Source of the DNA: Enoplosus armatus | Lineage: Eukaryota > Chordata > Actinopteri > Centrarchiformes > Enoplosidae | Length of the DNA stretch: 64,000 bases | Assembly: GCF_043641665.1 (NCBI RefSeq) | Contig: NC_092192.1 | Location: 15,841,158 to 15,905,157, forward strand | Reading direction: 5' to 3' | Shown: positions 17,859 through 30,500 of the stretch, one piece after another | Numbering within the stretch: position 1 is the first letter of the stretch | Layout: the number at the start of each line of letters is the position of its first letter | The notes under the pieces: generated by a model | What the model was told of the DNA's origin: nothing | What the model saw: only the letters and a program-made list of their open reading frames with translations | Database searches by the model: none | Made by a program: the position numbers and the translations under genes

Positions 17859-20800
17859 TTACGGTCTCACTAGCATCCCGTCAATCGATCCCTCGCCTTC
17901 CTGGGAACCAAAGCCCGTGTCCTGAGAGCTGCTGCTGCCTGTTGGCGAGGGAATCATTTTCTTGGCTCCAGGTTTTTCGCTGCTCGCCCTGACACCAGGC
18001 TTCTCTGCCACATTATCCTCAAACTTCCTACCATTTATCCATCTTGCCTGCACTTTTTTTTCTTGCAGCTCTATGTCTTTGAACATGCTGACCACTCTCT
18101 TTGTGTCTGTCTTTTCATCGTTGACTTTGATGCTTTTAGCTTGTTCGGGGGTCGTCTCTGTGTGTTTTTCACCCACCTTCATCCCTGTGAGTGTCTCTCC
18201 TTCCCTTCTTTTTTCTGCCTCGTCCTGTGTGGCCTCGGCTTTTACCTTTTCTTCTACATGATTACAACTTGTCCCTGCAATCACCTCCTCTTTTGCTTCA
18301 TTGTCAGTATTTTCATTTTTATCTGCTTCCACCTGCTCTTTTCTCTCACTTTCCTTCTTATCACCTAGCTCTGCTTTAGCTCTGCCTTCCTCCATTTTCA
18401 TTACATCACAGTCTGTTACCTGCTTTGATCCCTCTGCTCCACATTCGCCCACCTGATTCTGGTGTGCGTCTGACTCCTGTTTTGTATCTGAGTCAACCTT
18501 TTCTTTATCCACCTTTTCCTCTCCATTGTGCACTGTCACTTTGAGTGATCCATTTTTGTCATCTTGTCTGCTGTTAAAACCTCTGAAATTGTTCTTGGCA
18601 CCAATGATGTATTTCCCCAGTATGGAGGAGCCATCCTTGCTCAATGCATCGCTTGCAGCGTGTCCATCGTCCATTTGAAGCTGCTGGACCACTTTCATAT
18701 CACTGTGCATCCTGCAGACCGCTTTGCTCAGCTCAGTGATCCGATTACCGATATCTGAGGGGAGAGAATACTCCAATCACAACACGGCATGCAGGCACTT
18801 TAATGATAAATAATGCTATTCAATTTCTACCTTTTCATAGGAAAATCTGTTAGTACTTGAAAGTGTGACTCTCTAGCTTAAATGTCATAACTACAGGAGA
18901 TGCACAGCAGTGTCGGATACATTATATTAAGTATATATTTCTGGTTGAGTTTAGTTTTTTTTTCTATAGCTTAGCTTGTTTTCCAGATCAATATTATCAT
19001 GTATAATTTATTATTTTGAATGTTGTGAAAATCAAAGTTGTTTTTATCTTCTTCTGTCAAGTCAATAATTCTTTCCAAAACTGCACTCTCAAAATAAGGG
19101 GGTTTATTATGGAGCCCCAAAGTGTTCAATATTAAATAAATAGATGAATCATTTAACAATAAATAATCACGTGAATCATGAAGTTATTTTACATATATAT
19201 TTTTTTGTGAATTATAATAATAATCTTTTTCAAAAGTCTGTTTTTTGTGACACTTATTTCCTGTCTCTTTTCTTTTCATAGTGATGACCGCTCACCGCCC
19301 TCTCACCTTTCAGCCAATCACATGCCTGCTGCCTCTTCAGATGGCATACACTAGTAATCCTGTCTGACTATGAAGCCCTGACAGATTTGTGTTACCTTTC
19401 CTCTTGGTCTCCTCGAACTCTCTGCGAGCCGACTCGATGTAGCGTTGCACCAGAGCTTTGATCACCTGCTGCCGGTAAGGTAACTGGCTGTCTTCAGATC
19501 CCTTACCGTTGATCTTGAAACACATATTTAACATCACACATGTCAGTGCACAGTGTTTAGCAAAGAATATGTAGAAGATCTTTTTTTTGTTTTACTACAG
19601 TCGCACCTGTATGCCTCCTGTATGCAAGCGTTAAACATACACTTACCATAGAGGCCACAGGGGGATATTTTTTCTCAGAATTACAAGTGCAGCAGCAGCA
19701 GATTCTTCTAAAGATACCCCTGGAACAGAATTTGAAATGAATTAATAAAAATATAGATAAACAATGAGGTGTCTTTGCAGGTGCAGGTGAAGTCTTAGAT
19801 CTCACCGTATGATGTAAAAGACAGCTTTGGGTGAGGGGATGATGTTGAAGGGCACGGGCATGGTGAGGCCCTCTCTGAAGTAACTGAGGTACAGCTTTGA
19901 CCTGGCAAACTTCCACTCAACATCCGCATCATCCTGAAATACAAATGTTGAGATGTCAGTGCCAGTTCTTTTGGTTTCTGCTTTTATTGCAGGTGCGACA
20001 GAAAAATGTCTCATTACCTCAATTTTCTGAAAGGAGTTGGTGATCATAGCAATAAGCATGTTGAGCAGGACGATGACGATGACAAGCGTGAAGATGCCAT
20101 ACAGAACCCTTCCTACAAACTCTGCCAGCACAAACTGTGGCATGTCCACGTAGTCCTGGTTGGCCACGCCAAACATGGTCCAGAATAAGAAGTGGAACGT
20201 CTCATTAAACCTGCAGCAGTGCAGTGGAGAGTGTTGTCACGATGAGACTGTTTTCAAAACCTTTTCTTAACTAACATGGTGACGTATACTGTATCTTTAG
20301 TTAGTTTCATTCTCTCAGCTGAAGAAAAGGCATTCTGTAATCTACAGTATGACACCACTTCTGGTTTAGAGATGTTATTTTCTGTAGGCGCTTGTGGGCG
20401 CTTCTCACAGTTTTCAGACTTGGATGCCAACGTGGAGAGAGCTTGTTGTTAAGATTCATTTTCTGTACATAAAAGTAAGATTAAATTGATTTGCTGCCTG
20501 TGGAAAAGCCTGAAAGTCAAGAAGTATAAACAGTAGAAAAATAAAAAGATCTTTTTTTAATTATTATCATTATTATCATTGTACTTCTGAACAATGTATT
20601 GGCATAACGTACACAAACATTTTTTTATTGAACCAAGATCTCTACTGAGCATGAAATGTGTCAGTGCTCTCTGGTTGTCTAACTATGTAACTGCAACACT
20701 GTCCTAAATGATCTCTAACATAGCCACAAATTGTCATTTCAGTTTTTGTATGGATTGAACAAATGTATTATAACGTGTTAATGAGTGAGCTTTAGAGGTG

Positions 20801-23800
20801 CTGGAACAAAGCCAGGCTATGTGTTTCCCCTGCCTTCAGTCTTCATGTGAAGCTAAGCTAAGTGCCTACTGGCTCTAGCTTCATATTTACAATACAGACA
20901 TGAGCGTGGTATTGATCTTCTCATCTAAGACAGGCAACACAGTGAATAAGCTAATGAACAATTCCTTTTAAAAAAATTAATCTGTCCCCATCTATCCAGG
21001 TAAACTCATTTTTGCAGCCCCACATCGTAGATGTGGACTGGTGTTTCAAGACTGGTATCTTTTCTTGGGGTTATGGGCAACTGTACCAGAGCAGCTGGTG
21101 GAGAAGCTCCAACGCTTGTATGAGAATTCAAACCAGCGACCTTGTGTTATTGTGTTCACCTTCCCATCCCATATTCTTACCTGCCAAGATGTGGAGAGAT
21201 GACATAAGGAACATAGACATTGTTGATGCCACAGAGGAAGGCTGTTCCAATGATCATCAATATAAACATGAATCTAAAAAAGAAAAGAAAAAACATTGTC
21301 ATGTACCCTGAATTTCCTTCCTGGCAATGATCAATATACAAATATGCAGATGTATAATACAGGAAGCAAAATGAAAAGTGCCCTTACCTCATCATATCGT
21401 CGATCATCTTCCCTATGGAGATCTGCAGAGTTCCCAGAGACTCATGGGCTGGCAGGATGTACGCCAGCCGCGTGAAGCTCAACATGCTGGTTACTGCGAA
21501 CAGCACCTCCGAAATCAGCTGGGGGTCCTCCTGATGCCAGTCCTCGCGCACTGCAAGACAGAAACAAACAAACCAGCTCAGCATGAAGAACTTTTAAAGA
21601 TCTCCAACTATCATTTTGTAATGAATGATCGGATATAATTTTCCTCACCAGTCTGGGTGAAGTAGACACACTCCTCTGTGCCGCTGTGATCGTGGCAGAG
21701 GAAGTAACCTTTGAGCACGATAAGCACACGTAGCGCAAAGGAGGCCAGGTACATGCTGAGCACCATCACGTCCAGGCAGTTCCACCAGTCCAGGAAGTAA
21801 CTCCGCAGCCCCTCGATCCATACTTCCTTACACTCGTACCAGAAGAATCCTACATGAAACAGCATAGTATGAACACTAAAACCTAATTTTAACTATTTCT
21901 AGGCTGTGAGTTTTCTATTTGTGCATTATAGAAAGGAGAGAATTAACCCACCGACCACCCACACCATGTGGAAGGAGCTGTGCAGGATGTTCTGCTGCCG
22001 GGAAGCAAATGTGTCTCGATACATCTCCATTGTTATCGACTCTCCAAGTAACGTGATGAGAAACCACAGATAGGAGGCTGAGTGAAGAAGAAACTTGATG
22101 ACAGGGATCTTTAGTATCTTTCCTACCTGGTGAAAAAACAAAAGACGATGACATGTCAGCGCCAAGACGCACGTGTGTTCATTGTTACCTTCATATTCTT
22201 TTCATTTATTGTCTCTCATTAAACGATCTGTGACACTTTATTCAGAAAGTGTATAAGAAATGTCGACTTTTGGCGACCTTTGACTTGGGTGCGAGCCAGT
22301 AGACAAGGCAGAGGAGGGGCATGGTGAGAAAGATCCCCACGGAGACAAAGAGCTTCCAGGCCGTCCTGCTGCCTCTCCAGCCTGACAGGTTCCCACACCA
22401 GATGGACGACAGCACCTGCTGGCAGATTGGGTGGGCCACAAACTGCACAAAAACAAACACAGAAGAGAGGGAGAGATAAATCATGGATCAAGTATTTGTC
22501 TTCTTCCAACTCACCTCTGGCTGTTTTTTGCATCCAGCTACCTCCTTCTGGTTGTAGTTGACAGCAAGACGCAGACGTGACAGGTTGGGTATTCCCTCCT
22601 CAAAGGCCTGGTCCTCCAAGGAATCCTGGCTCTCGTCTCCACAGCTGTTCAGGATCGTGGTCACCTCGCTCTGGTTGCGACACATGCCCAGCAACTCAAC
22701 GGCAAAATCCTGACAAAGCTGCTCCAGGTCCAGGTACTGAGGCTGCAGGAGAGAGGCACCACAGCAGAGTCAAGAGTCAAGGAACAACACAGACACCCGA
22801 CACAAACAGTAAGTTGGGGGGGGGGGGGTGTCTACGAGTGTCATCAGACCTTGAACTCTGGCTCTTTTTGCGAGAGCTTGCGGAGCTCTCTGCTGAGACT
22901 GAAAGCTCTGAGCATGGCATCCTCAGAGGTGACGGACAGGTAGGCACGGCTGGCGATGCCACGGTAGGTGTTGATACGAGACAAGGAGAACTTCAGCAGG
23001 TCATACTGCCGGCCGTTACGACACTCCAGACAGGTGCAGGATATCTTATGTGGCCATGGGATGACGTGACCTTTCTGGGTGAGCATGGTGACTATATCAT
23101 ACAGGTCTTTCTGGCAGGCTAAGGTCAGAGGAGTCACACCAGGGGCAAACTGCGAGTTGTCAATTGAGTGGTCAAAGATGGCCTGAGAAAAGGAACGCAC
23201 GTCCATCTTGTTGCCTTTCTCCTGGTCCAGTCGGTCCAGCAGACGCTTTACCACTCTGGGCTGGTTGGTGTCCACAGCGACTAGCAGGGCCTCGTGAATC
23301 TGCCGGAAGTCAAACTTGACCCCCTGCAGGAGGGCGTCCATACTGTCCTCACTGCCCAGGCGGATGGACAGGTTGAGGGCCTCCCTCCACTGGCGATCCT
23401 CAGACTCATCCAGCTGGCGGATGATGCCATCACCGGTCTTCAGCAGGCCACACAGCAGCTCTATTTTCCCTTCCTGAATGGCACTGATGAGCTCCGGAGG
23501 GAACTGCATCTTCTTGTTCATAATCTCGCGCCATTGTTCTGGCTGAGGGACAGGACAGGACAGTTAGTAGCAGTATTAGATGTCCACTCACATGTTTTGT
23601 TTTGTTTTTGTAGATGAAATTGATGTCAAATATCAGGGAAAATGGTAGCTTCCAATTTGATTACACAAGAGGAAATGAAAGCCTGGATAAAATGTTAAGA
23701 TTTTGTGAGAAAGGATGCACAAAAAGTGTGGCACATTCTTCAAATGAGTGCATGACTGGAGGCACATTTTATGACATCTAGGAAAACACAACTCATTAAT

Positions 23801-23969
23801 AAAACAGACAACACTGTGTGATAAAATAAAGCTGTTTAGAGGATACCCAGAGCACAGTAGATTCAGATTAAGCCTAATTTTAGCCTCATTACAACTAAAT
23901 CTCTTAAAACTCTGATCTATTGAATGACAAACGTGTGAATAAAGCTCTGCTTACCGTGAGGTTTTCCAT
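17859..23969 (-). CDS. trpc2: Short transient receptor potential channel 2, with long charged C-tail
   Basis: Minus-strand exons: 23955-23969, 22850-23542, 22542-22742, 22278-22442, 21952-22126, 21649-21849, 21388-21550, 21181-21273, 20018-20210, 19806-19933, 19647-19719, 19396-19513 and 17859-18754. From the ATG this gives 3114 nt, 1037 residues. Ankyrin-type N-terminus in the 693-nt exon, then the TRPC membrane core, the pore/S6 exon (20018-20210, LNMLIAMITNSFQKIE), the TRP-box EWKFARSKLYLSYFREG, a Cys-rich patch RRICCCCTC, and the calmodulin/IP3R-binding helix YRQQVIKALVQRYIESARREF. TRPC2 is the DAG-gated transduction channel of vomeronasal-type and fish microvillous olfactory neurons; in humans it is a pseudogene. 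The tail (residues 740-1037) is Lys/Glu-rich. An acceptor at 24002 keeps the frame open upstream of the chosen ATG, so an extra 5' exon may exist. Confidence 0.93.
20811..20975 (-). repeat. Dispersed teleost repeat, copy B (inverted relative to copy A)
   Basis: Reverse-oriented relative of 16965-17130, lying in the trpc2 intron between exons 21181-21273 and 20018-20210. The shared core is CATGTCTG then TAAATATGAAGCTAGAGC. The surrounding 970-bp intron otherwise holds no recognisable element. Confidence 0.6.
22815..22828. repeat. Poly(G) tract in trpc2 intron near a splice donor
   Basis: A run of about 13 G on the plus strand (poly-C in the trpc2 transcript), some 20-35 bases downstream of the donor of the large 693-nt exon. 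Likely length-variable. Confidence 0.85.
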
Positions 23970-24001
23970 TCCTGATGAAAAACGGCACAATTTGGAGTTA
24001 T

Positions 24002-24664
24002 CCTAAAGTGAAAACACAATTACATTCTCTGGAGACATAGAATATGGTTGTTGTTTTTTGGGTTTTTTTGCCAGCTATTTTGAGTTTCAGAGATGAATGT
24101 GAGAGATATCAGTAGATCGCAAAAGCAGCTCCAATAAGAGAAGCGAGCCCTTTGGTGTCCTGCAATCATGTGCTACCGGCTGACTGCATGGAATCAGCAC
24201 CCACAAACTCAATAACACACTTCCATCCCCCATGGGACAAGGCCAATTAAAACATAACCGGTTCAAAGTGTTTCATGCTCGGCTGGGTCCAAACCAAACT
24301 GTTTCTGCGTTCAAACAGGAATTAACTCTGGTCTCCCCATTGGAAACAGTGCCACGGCACAATTAAAGTAGCTGTTACTGAACAGGCAGCAGCTGTCATC
24401 GTTTCCCCCAGAGGAGCTGGATGGAGTTCACAGCAGTGGGAAAAACAAGGAGCGGCAAGTAAAAGATATACTGATTATTTTCACTACTCTCTTTCAGGCA
24501 GTTCTCTTCAGGGAAGTCCATTTACTAATATTACACATTTTTATTTTTATCTTGAAACAGCTTGGATTATTTACCCTCTATATGATGTCGAGAAGCTTCT
24601 CTGATGTTTATCGGCTCATCATCAGTGTAGAATCAGACAGATGTCATATTAACCGTACTGTATG
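24002..24664. other. trpc2 5' flank
   Basis: Upstream side of trpc2. An in-frame-compatible splice acceptor (TTTTCACTTTAG) ends at 24002, so part of this may be intron before an unrecognised first exon. I see no other gene. Confidence 0.4.
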
Positions 24665-25427
24665 CAGTGGTGGAAACCAAGTACAGTACTTGAGGTACTT
24701 GTACTTTACTTCAGTATTTTTCTCCTCATGGCACTTCATAATTCTACTCCACTACAATTCAGAGGGAAATATTGTACTTTTTACTCAACAATTATCTGAC
24801 AGCTTCAGTCACTAGTTATTTTACAGATTAAGATTTTTGCAAGTACAGCTGAAACATTTTTCATGCAAAAACATTTCATGGTTCCAGCTTCTCAAATGTG
24901 AGGGTTTGCTGCTTTTCCTTTTAATTATTTGAATCAGTTTGAATGTTGTACTATTAGTTGGACAAATACAAGCATTGTGAAGGTTTTACTTTGGTTCTTG
25001 GCAACTGTGACAGCACTATTTTCAGAATTTCTTACAAACCAAACAATCAATCAATCAATCAATCGACAAAATAATCAGCAGATTAATCCATAATGAAAAG
25101 AATCTTTAGTTGCAGGCCTATAAAAATGATTAAAGATTAGCTCCACCTCAACCAATTGTAAAATCCTGCTTTTACATTAATACATGAGTAATAATAATCT
25201 AATGATGTAATATATACATACATAATATACATAATATATAGTCACAGGGCCATTTTTTCTGCATTGAGTACTTTTACTTTTAATACTTTAAGTACATTTT
25301 CCTGGTTATACTTACACAATTTAGTAACATTTTCAATGCAAGGCTTTTACTTGTAATGGAGTATTTCTACAGTTTGGTATTAGTACTTTAACTTATTTAA
25401 AGGATCTGAATGCTTCCTCCACCACTG
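24665..25427. mobile_element. hAT-like non-autonomous DNA transposon (MITE)
   Basis: A 763-bp element with terminal inverted repeats: it begins CAGTGGTGGA and ends TCCACCACTG. Sub-terminal GTACTT/AAGTAC words are dense on both sides, as in the abundant teleost hAT-derived MITEs whose TIR begins CAGTGGTGGAA. No transposase frame. The flanking octamers ACTGTATG and GCTGTGGG agree at only 5 of 8 bases, so any target duplication has decayed. A short (CAAT)n run sits near 25047. It lies between trpc2 and rb1. Confidence 0.85.
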
Positions 25428-27577
25428 GCTGTGGGCTGAAGGGGTTTGGTTCAAATCCCTATCCACAGCACCCAATTTCTATTTGTTTTCTTTACCACAC
25501 AGACTGTGCCATCATCAGCAGTTGGTAGGTTCTTGTAAAATACAAATGTTGTGTGAAATGTTTGTCTAGCCCATGGTGCAATCGTGGAGTAAATGTTTTA
25601 GTCTGAAGATGATCATATTACTCAATAATGAAACCAATTACCAGCACAGTTACGTGTTTATCAGTCATTTTGTGTGGAAGTGAAGCGTGATTGGCTACTG
25701 ACTCCTGAGCATCATTTTGCACAGCAGAGGGCGGAAAAGGACCATTGTAGACTTCAAGCCGTTTGCTGTGACTGCAGTTCTTTTGGAGATACAGGAGGCA
25801 ATAAAACATGATGATGCCAAATAAAACTCTAAATTCTATACACCAGTTGTGTCTGTTGTGCCCCACCTCGGTCTCACCATGTGTATAAATGGGACTGAGA
25901 CCGGACAACCGGCTCCCCAAAGCAGCTCTTTCTAAAGCTGTTAAAGGCACCAGTGAGGCCCAGAGCTCAGAGGGCTTCGCTTGAAGAGTTACAGTACGTT
26001 ACTAAAGCTCGGAATCGTAGCGGCTTCGCCTTCTGAGGCCATCGCTACTGGGATGTGGGTGAAGCAGGATGAAGTGCTGCCTCGCTGGGTCCGCCCGGTA
26101 CCACAAACACACACACACACCCACTTCACGAGATTAAACAATGAGCGACCCGTGCCCAGCCACTGCGCCATGCGTAACAGCGCATCGGACCCCATATGCG
26201 CTCCACACAGAGCCTGACAGTCTCCGTGAGGGGATGAAGGCTGGCAACGAAATAAAGCCTACCGCTGCGAGAAAGCGGAGACGAAGGTTAAAGAGAAAAG
26301 TATTGTTGAAGGTGTGCGAAGTTACGCGTCCCCTGAGGTAGGTAGGTAGGTTTATGTGCAGCCCCGGCCCACTTTAACCATATGAATCACTGCATACTGG
26401 CATTGCCTACTGTTGGCCACAAAGGCGAGGGAGTGATGGCAACGGATATGCAAAGACGAAAATACCTGCATGTAGTCTACGCAAAGAAGTACAAAAACAA
26501 AACGTATTTTCAAAAGAAATATTTACTACACTTTCAAGAAACTACTTCAATAAAGTACAATATAAACACATTTTAATTTAAAAACTCGGGTATGAACTCT
26601 GGTTTACTGTCCACATATTCACTGGCTCTCTGTGGTGGGTATTCATTTCTCAGAACCCTCCAAAACCCATTAAAAAAAGTATGTTTTACTAGCCTTATGT
26701 GTTGAAAAATGTGTCAAATAAAAAAATATTCCTTTAGTTTGAAACACATTAAGAAGTGTTTGCATTTGATGTATGATGTATTTTTCTTTTTTTAAATCAA
26801 CCAAACGTAAAACAAAAGTTACTATAAAACTATATATATTACACCAACGAGAACCATTACCTGTATTCAAATCCTTTGAAATTACATGCATTTTGGTTGA
26901 GTGTAAATCATATACTGTATCATTTTCCTGTTGTTGTTTCATAGTTCCCACTTCATGGCACAAATGAAACTTTCCCAAGACGTTGCGCAAGTTCCCAAGT
27001 AAAATATCACTTTAAAAGTAAAACCGCTGCATGGACAGAAATATTGATTTCCCTCAAATTTTGACATGTAATCCTTTTTGAGGAGAGTAGTCATGATTTT
27101 AACACTTGAAATGTTGCATCATGATTGAAACATTTGAAATGTCAAAATTTCAAGACTGTCAAAAAGAAAAAGGTCCTGGTGGTGCAGAGGCTCAACCAAT
27201 TATTTAACAAGAAAACCAGCAATGTATCGCAACAACACTCTTAACTGAGAACATTGATCAGAGTGAAAACAATGATTCTTTATAAACACCCACAAGTTAA
27301 TACCACTCTTAAAATCAAAACATATCAAAAAAGTCAAAATTCAAATTAAATTCAATGACGTCAATCATTATTCAGTTAAAACACTCAGTTAAAGCATCAA
27401 CAAAAAGAGAGGAGAAAGTCCTCTATATTCACATATTACTCTTCAAAGATGAAGTTAAATACAAACTAAAATCCAATACTAAATGTACAGTGAAACTCAT
27501 GTTTCACTTTGTGTGTGAACTAAAAGTGGCGTTCACGTTGTGACAAACAGTGCAGGCCAGTTCAGTAGGTTTTAGAG
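25428..27577. other. Spacer between trpc2 and rb1, including rb1 3' UTR
   Basis: About 2.1 kb without a recognisable gene. The part at 25900-26340 is GC- and CpG-richer than its surroundings and could be a distal promoter, perhaps of an upstream trpc2 exon. The right part is AT-rich and must contain the rb1 3' UTR. No canonical AATAAA is seen on the minus strand close to the rb1 stop. A 110-codon minus-strand frame at 25618-25950 has one hydrophobic stretch but no family match that I know. Confidence 0.4.
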
Positions 27578-30500
27578 TTACTCCTTTCTTGATTCTGCGT
27601 CCTCCTTCATCTTCTGCTCCTGCATGCGACTCCGAGTGGAGCCTATGTGGAAAATAAAAACATCCATATGTTAGAGGAACATACATCCACAAGCCACACG
27701 ATTGACATGAAGACTAATTGGGACTGCGGCTTTCACCTACTCATCTCTGCAAGCTTCTGTATCAGTGTAGAATCTCCTCCAGATTTGCTGTGAATGAAAA
27801 TATATAAAGTGAGTTTAACTGAAATGTGGATTTTTGCCAAGAATATAACACCATTTGTGACCGACCTGCCGTCGGCTTCATCTTGCCCGTCCACATCGAA
27901 CCGTAACCTCTTCAGAGGCTTTGGAGTGGTGCAGAGATCCAGAGTCCTCTTAAAGGAGCGATCGCTGCTGTTGACCATCTGGTTGATCTTCTGGAACCGA
28001 TTGGACAGCTGCAGATGAAAACAAAACCAAAAAAAAAAGAGTGAGTGAGGGAAAAAAGCATTGCTATTGCACTTGTTAAATCGAGATGATCCTTATCACG
28101 CTACAAAGCAAACTAAAGAGGCTCGTACCCCAAAAGATTCACCGATTGATACCAGCATTCTGTAAAGGCAAAAAAACACAAAAGAGAAACATCATGTGTA
28201 AAAACAATGTAAAGGATCATGTTACTTTTTTTCCAACAATACAATAAGCTGTCCAAGAACAACAATCTTCCATGAATATGCAGAACTCACCTGGAGCGAG
28301 GAGTCATGATACCCGGGGACATGCGGGGGCTCTTCAGAGGGGAGATGTACACGTTGTTGCTTCCAGGAACACGTAGAGGCGAATTGGGGAACTTGTAGGG
28401 GCTGCGTGGTATTTGTGGGATCGGAGACAGCGTGGGCGGCTACAAAAACAAAATGGCAACAATGAGAGGGTGCAGTCGGCATGCACATTTATCAAATTGT
28501 GCATTTATCAAAATCAAACTCTAGATCATACGTGGGGAGGTTTCTCACCCTGGTAGACGCGTACTGCAGGATGTTGGTTTTCAGCCTCTGCATGAACACT
28601 TGATTGTAGAAGATAATGATGGAGTCATAGTGGCCCTCAGTGATCAACACATGCTTAAAGGTCTGCAACATAGAGTGACACGAAGTTCAACATCATTTTA
28701 TATCTGTAATTGAACACAATGTGTGATTACAGCAACAAAAAACAAGTTATAAAGATTAAAAGGCGTCACCTCCTGGTTGGTGTTGGGCATGTTCTTGTAC
28801 GCCGTCACAATGGTCTTGAAGCGCAGATCAACACTCTTCACTTTACATATGGCATACATGGCTGACATCATCAACTGCAAACAATGGGAAGATTTGAGAA
28901 AAAAAAAAAGACATGAGGAAATAGATGTAGACAGAACAAGAGAGCAAGCGACTGAGACAAAGACGAAGAGCAAGAGAATATGAGTGAATGAGCGAATGAC
29001 GGACCGCAACAAAGAAAGAAAGCAGCATGTTGTCAGCTTACCTGGTCGAGGTGACGGTCTCTCATCAGCTCCTGCTCGTGCTGCAGAGTGTGCTGGAACA
29101 GGGTCCATATGATGGGCTCCAGTTCAGGGTGGGAGGACAGCAGGTAGGAGCAAAGTATCTTCAGCCTCGTGTAGGCCAGGCGGTACACTACAGAGAGAGG
29201 AGAGACCACAGAGATGGTTGGACTCAAAGAGAAGCAGCAAACAGGAATGTAAATGGATAAAAAACCTGAAAGATTTCTGTACTAAATAAAACAAGCATTA
29301 CAACATAATATTATATATACACACATACATATATATGTGTGTGTGTGATAGGTAACGTTACAAACTAAAATTCAGTAAAGTGAAGCTGGCAGTATGTCCA
29401 TTATTATACAGAAGTTATGCAGAGATACGTTTTGTATGTCTTCTACATAACGTAACTAAACCAACAATGTGTGAGAGCTTTAACGACATCTTACATTTTT
29501 TATAGAAGAGGCTGAGAGAGTTGGACTTTGGGAGGCGAGGCGTCTGGCCGGCAGGCTGGGTTGGAGGCTGAGAGGACGCTTGAGAGCTGGGCGTGGCCGG
29601 GGACTCAGGAGGCAAGACGCGAAGGCCCGGGCGCATGGGGGACAGATATCTGCAAGGACAATGGAGATACCCAATGGGCTCCGTCAGTTACATCATCAAC
29701 ACTAAGCAAACATTAAATTAAAATGTCCATTAAATGTAAATCACAAATCACAGATGATTAGAGGGTTTAGAATAAGGTAGCAGAAGGAAGGCTCATGGTG
29801 AGTATAAGTTGTGGAACTTAACAGATATCTTTTTTTTTTTTATATTATGATGCAAGCTCTTCACAACAGCTAAAGAGGTTTTAGGGTCTAAAACGGTTGC
29901 AGATTGTGGGATGGCAGACTCACAGGTCGGCTGCGGTGTGGTTGTGCTGCAGTGGCTGGTTGAAACTGGCTGGGGTCTCCACCTGCTCTGCTGCTCCGCC
30001 TTCATGCTCCTGTTTCAGCAGCTCAAACAGCGGGGAGCCCTGCAGACACATGAACATGATTATTTACATTTAACCAGTGCATCTAAATCAGGTGGAGAAT
30101 TATTACATATCTTTAACTGGAGTTCAATTCAAGAAATAACATTTGGACAAAAGGGAAAAAAGCTGCCAAAAGCTGATATGAGGTTAGTTTTTCCACCAGA
30201 GGAAATCAACCCAGATTCAACTTTTACGGACGCTAATTACACTTTCACCGACTCCTGAGAAAATTATCAATACCTCAAAGCTCTGTAAATATGAAACAGC
30301 AAAGCAGAATTGTTGTGAATGCTTTTGCGACTCTTAATTGCATTTTTATATGATCTCAAAGCGCAAATTGACGCAGATGTTTTGTTATCCGATTCTCAAC
30401 ACTACCACTGAAGATACTGCTTTCTGTTAATCTATAAGATAATGTAACCTGCAATCTTATTGGCATGAAGGAACCACTTTAATACCATGAAGTACTTTAT

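Noticed and set aside
17962..18379. Overlapping 60-101 codon plus-strand frames rich in Ser, Phe, Leu and Cys
   Set aside because: Antisense shadows of the Lys/Glu-rich trpc2 tail; such composition opens frames on the opposite strand.
25618..25950. 110-codon minus-strand frame with one hydrophobic segment, upstream of trpc2
   Set aside because: No recognisable family or plausible splice donor joining it to trpc2. Too short to claim as a gene.
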